A stretch of DNA of 5,804 nucleotides. It comes from CALELM01 sp045617105 (GTDB taxonomy: Bacteria > Bacillota > Negativicutes > Selenomonadales > Selenomonadaceae). The stretch is taken from positions 1-5,804 of the forward strand of contig JAZLHW010000197.1 in assembly GCA_045617105.1 (NCBI GenBank). Direction: 5' to 3'. The notes beneath the pieces are model-generated. The model had not been told where the DNA came from and searched no databases. It saw only the letters and a list, made by a program, of their open reading frames with translations. Position 1 is the first letter of the stretch. Every line of letters begins with the position of its first letter. Positions 1-4,225 of the stretch are shown here, one piece after another. Position numbers and translations under genes: made by a program.

Positions 1-34
1 CCGTCCCCTTGGAGGAAATCCGGGGGGATGGCTT
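1..34 (+). repeat. 34-nt direct repeat, copy 1
   Basis: Identical to 706-739 over all 34 visible bases. The repeat starts at or before the window edge. The two copies lie 705 bp apart and flank the toxin-antitoxin module and the non-coding stretch. The repeated unit is the core of an intrinsic terminator, so the copies may come from duplication of an upstream transcription unit or from a dispersed terminator-like element. The sequence downstream diverges right after the stem. Confidence 0.85.
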
Positions 35-40
35 CTTTTT
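1..40 (+). terminator. Intrinsic terminator, copy 1, truncated by the window start
   Basis: Bases 1-13 pair with 19-31 around the loop GGAAA, with a few G-U pairs, and TTCTTTTT follows. The 5' foot of the stem lies outside the window. Bases 1-34 are identical to 706-739, where the complete 18-bp stem is visible, so this is a second copy of the same terminator. It would end a plus-strand transcript entering from the left. The 3' arm can also pair differently: GGGGGGAT (22-29) is complementary to ATCCCCCC (41-48), which competes with the terminator stem. Confidence 0.7.
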
Positions 41-63
41 ATCCCCCCTTCGTTGAAACAGGC

Positions 64-92
64 TTGAAATAGCTGTGATGCCGTGGTATACT
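64..92 (+). promoter_or_regulatory. Sigma-A promoter of the antisense RNA
   Basis: TTGAAA (64-69) and TATACT (87-92) are separated by exactly 17 nt, each close to the vegetative sigma consensus. Transcription would start near 99-100 and run towards the minus-strand toxin ORF. No ORF with a ribosome site follows before the hairpin at 137-168, so the product is most likely a short untranslated RNA. Confidence 0.75.
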
Positions 93-102
93 GGGTGTAG
101 CT

Positions 103-133
103 GAAGAAGTTGGTTAGTTCCAAGGTAGGAACA
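103..133 (+). repeat. Direct repeat A, in the antisense RNA; partner at 268-301
   Basis: GAAGAAGTTG (103-112) matches 268-277 exactly. After one mismatch TTAGT follows in both, and TCCAA (119-123 and 287-291) and AGGAACA (127-133 and 295-301) also match in order with a small gap. The second copy overlaps the complement of the toxin TTG start and the end of the gap after its ribosome site. Paired direct repeats like these are how par-type antitoxin RNAs recognise their target. Confidence 0.8.
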
Positions 134-136
134 ACG

Positions 137-175
137 AAACCCCCGTGGTGTGCGAACCACGGGGGTTTTACTTTT
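137..175 (+). terminator. Terminator hairpin shared by antisense RNA and toxin mRNA
   Basis: A perfect 13-bp stem (137-149 with 156-168, including CCCCCGTGGT) closes a six-base loop. On the plus strand it is followed by TTTTACTTTTT, a good termination tail. Read on the minus strand the tail is TTTCGTTGTT, weaker but still T-rich, so the same hairpin may end the toxin mRNA. A shared bidirectional terminator between convergent toxin and antitoxin RNAs is known from the par/fst family. The minus-strand loop begins UUCG, which fits the YUNR U-turn motif described for such loops. Confidence 0.85.
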
Positions 176-204
176 TAGGGAGAGCTACCTCCTAGGCTGG
201 TTGC

Positions 205-291
205 TCACAGTCTCTCGTTCAGCCATTTGCAAATGTAGTAGCTGATTACACCTGCCGCAACGGAGACGAAGAAGTTGATTAGTATCTCCAA
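205..291 (-). CDS. Small hydrophobic peptide, Fst-like type I toxin candidate (28 aa)
   Basis: This ORF encodes a 28-residue peptide with one hydrophobic helix (about residues 3-21, ILINFFVSVAAGVISYYIC) followed by a polar tail K-W-L-N-E-R-L. A single membrane span with a conserved Gly and a C-terminal W-L-x-x-R is the pattern of Fst/Ldr-type toxins, which insert in the inner membrane and depolarise or distort it. The start is TTG at 291-289. No ATG or GTG lies in frame, and a perfect AGGAGG (307-302) sits 10 nt upstream. Neighbours support the call: an extended -10 promoter upstream (341-349), a convergent antisense RNA with repeats matching the start region, and a shared hairpin downstream. 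It is too short for ordinary gene finders. The similarity is by pattern only, and an Fst-like system in a diderm Firmicute would be notable. It could instead be a small membrane peptide with another role. Confidence 0.72.
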   Translation of the reverse strand: MEILINFFVSVAAGVISYYICKWLNERL

Positions 292-301
292 AAGAGGAAC
301 A
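268..301 (+). repeat. Direct repeat B, across the toxin translation start; partner at 103-133
   Basis: This is the target-side copy of the repeat described at 103-133. On the minus strand it spans codons 1-8 of the toxin, the TTG start and the spacer up to the ribosome site. It would be the region of the toxin mRNA bound by the antisense RNA. Confidence 0.8.
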
Positions 302-334
302 CCTCCTTTCTGTTGCCAGATTGGAGGGAGCAAC
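302..334 (-). promoter_or_regulatory. Toxin mRNA 5' leader with a ribosome site that can be masked
   Basis: In the minus-strand leader, CCTCC (327-323) is complementary to GGAGG (306-302), the toxin Shine-Dalgarno. GTTGC at the predicted 5' end (334-330) is complementary to GCAAC (316-312). The two pairings cross, so they are alternatives or form a pseudoknot. Hiding the ribosome site in a 5' structure is a known safeguard in type I toxin mRNAs. Only base complementarity is seen here; the folding is inferred. Confidence 0.45.
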
Positions 335-340
335 AAGAAA

Positions 341-349
341 AGTATAGCA
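341..349 (-). promoter_or_regulatory. Extended -10 promoter of the toxin
   Basis: On the minus strand TGC (349-347) directly precedes TATACT (346-341), a textbook extended -10 element (TGnTATAAT). No good -35 is found 16-18 bp upstream, which extended -10 promoters tolerate. The start would fall near 335-334, leaving a leader of about 43 nt before the TTG codon. The transcript down to the shared hairpin would be about 200 nt, close to the size of RNA I of par/fst. Confidence 0.6.
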
Positions 350-370
350 TGATTCCGTGGGCTATGCTAT
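344..370. repeat. Inverted repeat overlapping the toxin promoter, possible operator
   Basis: ATAGCAT (344-350) and ATGCTAT (364-370) are perfect inverted copies with 13 nt between them. Their centres are 20 bp apart, about two helical turns. The first arm covers the -10 hexamer of the toxin promoter and the second lies in the -35 zone. A dimeric repressor could bind here, or the repeat may be chance. Confidence 0.4.
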
Positions 371-407
371 GTGAGAACGTTAAAATGTATATTGGAATAA
401 ACAGAAA

Positions 408-468
408 TTATCCACAGGGCAGGGCGAGTTTTCACCTTGCCTTGTTTTTGTGAAAAAATTGTGGAAAA
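408..468. promoter_or_regulatory. Cluster of three DnaA-box matches
   Basis: TTATCCACA (408-416, plus strand) is the perfect DnaA-box consensus. TTTTTCACA (457-449) and TTTTCCACA (468-460), both on the minus strand, fit the relaxed consensus TTWTNCACA and sit 11 bp apart, one helical turn, in the same orientation. Three such 9-mers within 61 bp are unlikely by chance, although the A+T-rich context raises the odds. Outside oriC, DnaA-box clusters titrate DnaA or regulate nearby genes in Firmicutes. No replication gene is next to it, so I do not call an origin. Confidence 0.5.
414..449 (+). terminator. Terminator-like hairpin in the non-coding stretch
   Basis: ACAGGGCAGGG (414-424) pairs with CCTTGCCTTGT (435-445) through Watson-Crick and three G-U pairs. 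One mismatch and one more pair sit below a short loop, and a run of T (445-449) follows. It has the form of a plus-strand intrinsic terminator, but no plus-strand gene is seen just before it. It overlaps the first and third DnaA-box regions. Confidence 0.4.
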
Positions 469-490
469 TGTCAAAAAGTGAGAGGATTAT

Positions 491-500
491 CCCCCCCCCC
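491..500. repeat. Homopolymer of ten C
   Basis: Ten consecutive C residues stand immediately before the palindrome at 504-521. Tracts of this length are prone to slipped-strand change in copy number and often give phase-variable expression. It lies in non-coding DNA; whether it separates promoter elements cannot be told, since no clear promoter spans it. Confidence 0.6.
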
Positions 501-503
501 GTA

Positions 504-521
504 GAATATAGTACTATATTC
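504..521. promoter_or_regulatory. Perfect 18-bp palindrome, candidate operator
   Basis: GAATATAGTACTATATTC reads the same on both strands with no spacer. Its length and symmetry suit a dimeric helix-turn-helix regulator, and -10-like hexamers (TATAGT, TATATT) are present on either strand. No matching -35 sits at the right distance in either direction. The binding protein is not encoded in the window. Confidence 0.55.
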
Positions 522-699
522 AAGCACAAATTTTTGGAATCTTTGTGCAACGGATAAGATGGTGCAAGGCAGGCTCTAGCAAGTCGATGTGTTCGGATCG
601 CTTAGGGAGTTTTTCGTCAAATGAAGCAAAAAACAGCGGGGCGTTGTCGCCAACTGCATGCTTGACTGGGCATTTTGATTTTTGCATGATATATGGCAT
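520..699 (-). CDS. Unrecognised 59-codon open frame, doubtful
   Basis: An ATG at 699-697 opens a 59-residue frame ending with TGA at 522-520; a second ATG lies four codons in. The middle looks protein-like, with the stretches APLFFASFDEKLPK and HIDLLEPALHHLI, but I recognise no family. There is no well-spaced ribosome site: AAGGGG lies about 10 nt upstream inside the terminator arm. An opposite-strand frame also covers much of it. It could be a small gene, a remnant of a longer one such as a transposase, or chance. Its stop lies within the palindrome at 504-521. Confidence 0.15.
   Translation of the reverse strand: MPYIMQKSKCPVKHAVGDNAPLFFASFDEKLPKRSEHIDLLEPALHHLIRCTKIPKICA
524..548. repeat. 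Inverted repeat GCACAAA / TTTGTGC
   Basis: GCACAAA (524-530) and TTTGTGC (542-548) form a perfect 7-bp inverted repeat around 11 nt. It follows the 18-bp palindrome after two bases. It could be a second operator half-site pair or the first hairpin of an RNA running to the terminator at 701-741. Confidence 0.4.
574..614 (+). other. Bulged hairpin followed by a T run
   Basis: CGAT (585-588) pairs with ATCG (597-600), AAG (581-583) with CTT (601-603) and CTCT (574-577) with GGAG (606-609), with small bulges, around an eight-base loop. TTTTT (610-614) follows. It may be a weak terminator or part of a structured RNA between 504 and 741. No known RNA family is recognised. Confidence 0.3.
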
Positions 700-700
700 A

Positions 701-741
701 AAAAGCCGTCCCCTTGGAGGAAATCCGGGGGGATGGCTTTT
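701..741 (+). terminator. Strong intrinsic terminator, copy 2
   Basis: An 18-bp stem (701-718 with 724-741) includes three G-U pairs and closes the five-base loop GGAAA. The 3' arm ends in TTTT and a T-rich stretch continues to 754. It isolates the efflux operon, whose promoter begins at 768, from anything transcribed to its left. Bases 706-739 are an exact copy of 1-34. Confidence 0.85.
706..739 (+). repeat. 34-nt direct repeat, copy 2
   Basis: Identical to 1-34. Here the flanks are complete and show that the repeat is the core of a terminator hairpin extending from 701 to 741. Confidence 0.85.
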
Positions 742-767
742 CTGTGTGTTTTTAATAAAAATCTCAT

Positions 768-796
768 TTGATAATAGGTTTGCTCAGCTGTATAAT
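768..796 (+). promoter_or_regulatory. Sigma-A promoter of the efflux operon
   Basis: TTGATA (768-773) and TATAAT (791-796) are spaced by exactly 17 nt: five of six and six of six consensus bases. Transcription would start near 803. It sits between the terminator at 701-741 and the first gene at 930. Its place shows that the open frame upstream of 930 is leader rather than coding sequence. No obvious operator overlaps it. Confidence 0.85.
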
Positions 797-802
797 ATTT
801 TC

Positions 803-929
803 CGGTATAGCTTTTGCAATTTTTTGCTTTTGCTGTGATAGATTCCCTTTTGGGGTGTGTCCCTGCGATGCGGGCGGTTTATCTGCATGGGAAGGGATGC
901 TTTCGTACATGGAACGGGGAGGAATAGGA
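803..929 (+). other. Untranslated leader of the efflux operon
   Basis: About 127 nt lie between the predicted start of transcription and the first gene. TCCCTT (844-849) can pair with AAGGGA (892-897), and CCC/GGG blocks give smaller hairpins, but no terminator-antiterminator pair or known riboswitch is recognised. The ribosome site GGGGAGG (916-922) lies 7 nt before the ATG at 930. Confidence 0.4.
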
Positions 930-2348
930 ATGAGAAGAAAAAGGGCGCAAGGGGCTGCACTGCTCTTGGCAGGAGCATTGCTCTTGCAGCCGTTGACGGG
1001 GCATTGCATGGAGCTTTCCCTGCAGGAGGCAATCGATACGGCACTTTGCAACAATACATCCCTGCGGGTGACGCAGAAGGCGGAGGACAGGGCAGAGGCG
1101 AATCTTCGGAAGGCACGGGGAACGAATGGGCTGACGATCTCTGCTTCGGATAATCTGAATACCAGCAAGTCGTCAGACAGCGAGCGCAGTTCCTCGAATT
1201 CTCTTGGGTTCAGTGCATCGCTTCCTGTCTATACGGGCGGAAAGAATCAGGCGGCGATCAAGAGCAGTGAGCTTGGCGTGGATGCGGCAGTTCTTTCTAC
1301 GGAACGTGCTAGGGAGAATATGAAGCTGAGTGTCATCAAGGCATATTACGATGCATTGGAGTCGAAGAAGAACATAGATGTTTATCAGGAACGGGTGGAC
1401 AAGTACCAAGCGCACTATACGAATGTCCAGCAGCTTTATTCCGCAGGAAGCAAGGCAAGGGTCGATGTGCTTCGTTCTTCGGTCGAGCTGTCCAATGCCC
1501 GGCAGGATCTGATCCGTTCCCAAAATGGATACGAGGTCAATATTGCAGTTTTGCGGAATTTGATGAACATTGACCGCAGTGAGCCGATCCGGCTGACCGA
1601 TGATTTTGTCTATGATCTGTTTCAGATCGAGATGTCGGACTGTATTTCGTATGCCTATGGGCATCGCAAGGATCTGAAGGTAGACGAAGTGACATTGGAG
1701 CAGAAGGAGCTTGCTATCAAGTCCGCGAAGGCAGGTTATCTTCCTACGGTTCGGCTGAATGTCGGCGTGGATCCGCTGAAAACGAGATTGGAGCCGTCCA
1801 GTAGCAGTTCCAGCGGGTGGTCGGCAGGCTTGAATGCCAGTTGGAATATTTTTGACAGCGGTGTGACGAGTGCGGAGGTGGATTCCGCCAAGACCGAGCG
1901 GGACATTGCAGAGCTTACCTTGCAGAAGGATAAGGAAGAGATCGACTTGGCACTCCGCAAGGCGTATTTCAATATGCGTGAGGCAGAGAAACGGCTGAAT
2001 TCGACGAAGCTTGCTGTTGACCAAGCAAGAGAGGACAGCTACATTGCAACGGAGAAGTACCGTGCGGGGGAAGGCATCATGTTGGATATCATTGATGCGC
2101 AGGAGGCACTGACTGCTTCGCAGTACAATTATATCAGTGCACAGTATGATTATGTGCGCTACAAGGCAGAGGTCGAAAATGTGATGGGCATTGGGCTGAC
2201 GGAGGAGGAATCCTTGGCATCCATGGGCATGGTGCAGGAAAGCAAGCCTGTGACGGAAGAAACAGGTCAGTCGGAAAAGGCAGTAACCGATACGGCTTCT
2301 GCAGAAAAGGTTGCCGAGGAGGCAGCAGGGAGTGAGGTTGGACGATGA
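930..2348 (+). CDS. TolC-family outer-membrane efflux channel
   Basis: The 472-residue product is a TolC-type outer-membrane protein, the exit duct of a tripartite pump, trimeric in characterised members. A signal peptide is clear: MRRKR, then a hydrophobic core at about 9-22. Two repeated OEP (outer-membrane efflux protein) units follow, about 27-230 and 232-430. The second carries the family-typical GLNASWNIFDSG (320-331) ahead of a long helix. The first has the equivalent SLPVYTGGKNQA (98-109). After the last helix an acidic Glu/Ala/Ser-rich tail (about 433-472) has no family equivalent I recognise. I chose the ATG at 930 because GGGGAGG lies 7 nt upstream and a signal peptide begins right there. 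The frame stays open back to 768, but that part lies in the promoter and leader. It is first in the operon and overlaps the adaptor gene by 4 nt (ATGA). Confidence in the family is high; the substrate is unknown. Confidence 0.93.
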   Translation: MRRKRAQGAALLLAGALLLQPLTGHCMELSLQEAIDTALCNNTSLRVTQKAEDRAEANLRKARGTNGLTISASDNLNTSKSSDSERSSSNSLGFSASLPVYTGGKNQAAIKSSELGVDAAVLSTERARENMKLSVIKAYYDALESKKNIDVYQERVDKYQAHYTNVQQLYSAGSKARVDVLRSSVELSNARQDLIRSQNGYEVNIAVLRNLMNIDRSEPIRLTDDFVYDLFQIEMSDCISYAYGHRKDLKVDEVTLEQKELAIKSAKAGYLPTVRLNVGVDPLKTRLEPSSSSSSGWSAGLNASWNIFDSGVTSAEVDSAKTERDIAELTLQKDKEEIDLALRKAYFNMREAEKRLNSTKLAVDQAREDSYIATEKYRAGEGIMLDIIDAQEALTASQYNYISAQYDYVRYKAEVENVMGIGLTEEESLASMGMVQESKPVTEETGQSEKAVTDTASAEKVAEEAAGSEVGR

Positions 2349-3484
2349 AATTTGATTGGAAGGTAAAGGCAGTCGCTGCCGTGCTGGCAGTTGCGGGATG
2401 TGCCTATGGAGGATATCATTATTATGCGCAGCAGCAAACGGCAACGCAAAAAAGCGCAGTGACCACGGAAAAGGCAGTGCGTATGGATCTGAGGTCTATG
2501 GTGTCTGCGACAGGGACGATCATTCCTGTCAATTCTGTAGAGGTCAGCCCAAAGATCACGGCTCGCATCACTTCGGTGACGGTCAAGGAAAATGATGTTG
2601 TCACAGCAGGACAGGTCGTTGCAACGCTTGATGGCACGGATTATGAGGCAAAATGCGATCAGGCAAGGTACAAGGTCGTGAACACAGAGGCAAAATACCG
2701 CAGGGCAGAGTATCTTTATTCCATCGGCGCAAAGCCGGAGGAAGAGCTGCAGGATGCACAGTATAACTATGAAACGGCACGTTCCAGCCTCGTTTCTGCA
2801 GAATCCGATGTGAGCAATACGATTATTACCGCACCGATGGACGGTGTCGTGGTCGGACAGCCAAAGTCAGTCGGAACGATGGCTGTGCAGGGAAACAGCA
2901 ATCCAACGGTCATCATGCGTATCGCAGATCTCTCTACGAAGCAGATTCAGGCAAAGGTGGACGAGACGGATATTGGGAATGTGAAAGTCGGTCAGGAGGC
3001 AGTCTTTACGGTTGATGCCTATACGGACAAGAAATTCAAGGCGCGTGTGTCCAAAATCTCGCAGACGGACACAGGAAACAGCTGGGATACGAACGGTTCT
3101 TCGGGATCGTCTTCGGCATCTTCTTCCGCAAGCGTTATTTATTATTATGTTACGCTGGATGTAGAGGATCCGGAGAATGTGCTTCTCCCTGCTATGACCG
3201 CACGGGTGGATATCCAAACGGCTGTGCGGAGCAATGCTTTGGCAGTGCCGATCTCTACTCTAAAGACAGACAGTACGGGTTCCTATGTTGTGCTGGTTCA
3301 TCCGGACGGTACGCAGGAAAACCGCTATGTGCAGACAGGGATCTACAGTGATGAATATGTGGAGATCCTCAAGGGGATCGAGGAAGGCGATGAAATCGCA
3401 GTTACCTATACGGCACAGAAGGGAACGGCAGCCAAGAATCCTGCCCAAGGGTTCCATGGCGGCGGTATGCCGCGTATGCGGTGA
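2345..3484 (+). CDS. MacA-like periplasmic adaptor (membrane fusion protein)
   Basis: The 379-residue adaptor would link the inner-membrane ABC permease to the TolC-like channel. An N-terminal membrane anchor (about 6-27) is followed by the first half of a biotinyl-lipoyl-like domain (about 56-96, GTIIPVNSVEVSPK to ATLDG). An alpha-helical hairpin follows (about 99-148), then the lipoyl second half, with the family hallmark TIITAPMDGVVVG (149-161). A beta-barrel (about 195-245) and a membrane-proximal domain complete it. A Ser-rich insert (NGSSGSSSASSSAS, 250-263) interrupts the C-terminal part, and the end is Gly/Met/Arg-rich (GGGMPRMR). The helical hairpin is short for a MacA, which may reflect the length of the partner channel. 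The start ATG overlaps the tolC-like stop in ATGA, with GAGG 7 nt upstream, which suggests translational coupling. The HlyD/MacA family is certain; naming it MacA rests on the neighbouring MacB-type genes. Confidence 0.92.
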   Translation: MKFDWKVKAVAAVLAVAGCAYGGYHYYAQQQTATQKSAVTTEKAVRMDLRSMVSATGTIIPVNSVEVSPKITARITSVTVKENDVVTAGQVVATLDGTDYEAKCDQARYKVVNTEAKYRRAEYLYSIGAKPEEELQDAQYNYETARSSLVSAESDVSNTIITAPMDGVVVGQPKSVGTMAVQGNSNPTVIMRIADLSTKQIQAKVDETDIGNVKVGQEAVFTVDAYTDKKFKARVSKISQTDTGNSWDTNGSSGSSSASSSASVIYYYVTLDVEDPENVLLPAMTARVDIQTAVRSNALAVPISTLKTDSTGSYVVLVHPDGTQENRYVQTGIYSDEYVEILKGIEEGDEIAVTYTAQKGTAAKNPAQGFHGGGMPRMR

Positions 3485-3505
3485 CGGGAAAGAGAGGTTC
3501 TGTTG

Positions 3506-4225
3506 ATGGAAAAGAAGGAAAAGCATCTGACGATTGAGCTTTCCGGCATCAAGAAGCTCTATCAGATCGGCAATCAGGAGGTTGCGGCTCTGAACGGCAT
3601 TGATCTCAAGATTTTTGAGGGTGAGTTTGCCGCTCTGATGGGACCGTCCGGTTCAGGAAAATCTACCTTGATGAACATTTTAGGCTGTTTGGATCGTCCG
3701 ACAATTGGCTCGTACAAGCTGGACGGGGAGGAGGTAGCGCATCTCAGCGATGATTCTCTTGCCAAGACACGAAACAAGAAGATAGGATTTGTTTTTCAGA
3801 ATTTTAATCTGCTCTCCCGTATTTCCGCACTGGACAATGTAGCACTGCCCCTTGTCTATGCAGGTGTCGGAACAAAGGAGCGTATGGAGCGGGCGCATCA
3901 TTTTTTGGATGCAGTCGGATTGGGAGAGCGTGCCGATCATCAGCCGAATGAGCTGTCAGGAGGTCAGCGGCAGCGAGTGGCGATTGCCCGTGCACTCGTC
4001 AATGATCCGCATATCATTATGGCAGATGAGCCGACAGGAAATCTGGATACCAAGTCAACCAAGGAGATCATGGAGATTTTTGAAAGGCTTCACGGAATGG
4101 GAAGAACCATTATTTTGGTAACGCATGAGCCTGAGATCGCTGCCTGTGCCAGCCGTCAGCTTCTCGTTCGAGACGGCGTGATTACGAGAGATGAAGGAAA
4201 GGGCGTGGTCATGGATGTTATTTAA
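3506..4225 (+). CDS. ABC transporter ATPase, MacB/LolD type
   Basis: The 239-residue cytoplasmic ATPase powers the pump. All nucleotide-binding motifs are intact: Walker A GPSGSGKST (46-54), Q-loop Gln98 in FVFQNF, signature LSGGQ (150-154), Walker B IIMADEP (170-176), D-loop NLD (179-181) and switch His207 in VTHEP. The order and wording match the MacB/LolD/FtsE branch, which couples ATP use to movement in the periplasm rather than to transport through the membrane domain alone. The ATG at 3506 is preferred over TTG at 3503 because GAGAGG (3492-3497) then sits 8 nt away. It follows the adaptor by 21 nt and overlaps the permease gene by 11 nt. In E. coli MacB this domain is fused to the permease; here it is a separate protein. 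Confidence 0.95.
   Translation: MEKKEKHLTIELSGIKKLYQIGNQEVAALNGIDLKIFEGEFAALMGPSGSGKSTLMNILGCLDRPTIGSYKLDGEEVAHLSDDSLAKTRNKKIGFVFQNFNLLSRISALDNVALPLVYAGVGTKERMERAHHFLDAVGLGERADHQPNELSGGQRQRVAIARALVNDPHIIMADEPTGNLDTKSTKEIMEIFERLHGMGRTIILVTHEPEIAACASRQLLVRDGVITRDEGKGVVMDVI

Larger units (their letters stand above)
99..175 (+). ncRNA. Predicted antitoxin antisense RNA of a type I toxin-antitoxin pair
   Basis: This RNA of about 77 nt is bounded by the promoter at 64-92 and the hairpin plus T-rich tail at 137-175. Its job would be to block toxin translation. Bases 103-133 repeat the plus strand at 268-301, which is the complement of the toxin start codon and first codons: GAAGAAGTTG is shared exactly, then TTAGT, TCCAA and AGGAACA in the same order. 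The RNA can therefore pair in trans with the toxin initiation region. It can also pair through the shared hairpin if the toxin mRNA reaches that far. Layout and size resemble RNA II of the enterococcal par/fst locus. No expression evidence is available; the ends are inferred from the promoter and terminator. Confidence 0.72.

Noticed and set aside
28..72. Short plus-strand ORF starting at the ATG in the terminator stem, with GGAGG upstream
   Set aside because: The apparent ribosome site and ATG are part of the hairpin, the frame is only 14 codons, and copy 2 of the repeat does not preserve it.
187..193. Second AGGAGGT on the minus strand after the toxin stop
   Set aside because: No start codon follows before the shared hairpin, so it does not lead a gene.
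400..560. Replication origin
   Set aside because: DnaA boxes and A+T-rich palindromes are present, but there is no dnaA, dnaN or plasmid replication gene, no iteron array, and the unwinding element is not evident.
500..741. 6S RNA
   Set aside because: Size and a 3' terminator would fit, but I could not find the long closing stem with a central bubble that defines 6S RNA.
545..838. Plus-strand frame of 97 codons
   Set aside because: It runs through the terminator at 701-741 and the operon promoter and lacks a ribosome site.
768..929. Upstream extension of the TolC-like frame to 768
   Set aside because: It starts with TTG inside the -35 element of a near-consensus promoter, has no ribosome site, and would bury the clear signal peptide that begins at 930.
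1173..2444. Long minus-strand frame of 423 codons
   Set aside because: It is a shadow of the tolC-like and adaptor genes, rich in Cys, His, Arg and Ile, with no domain pattern.
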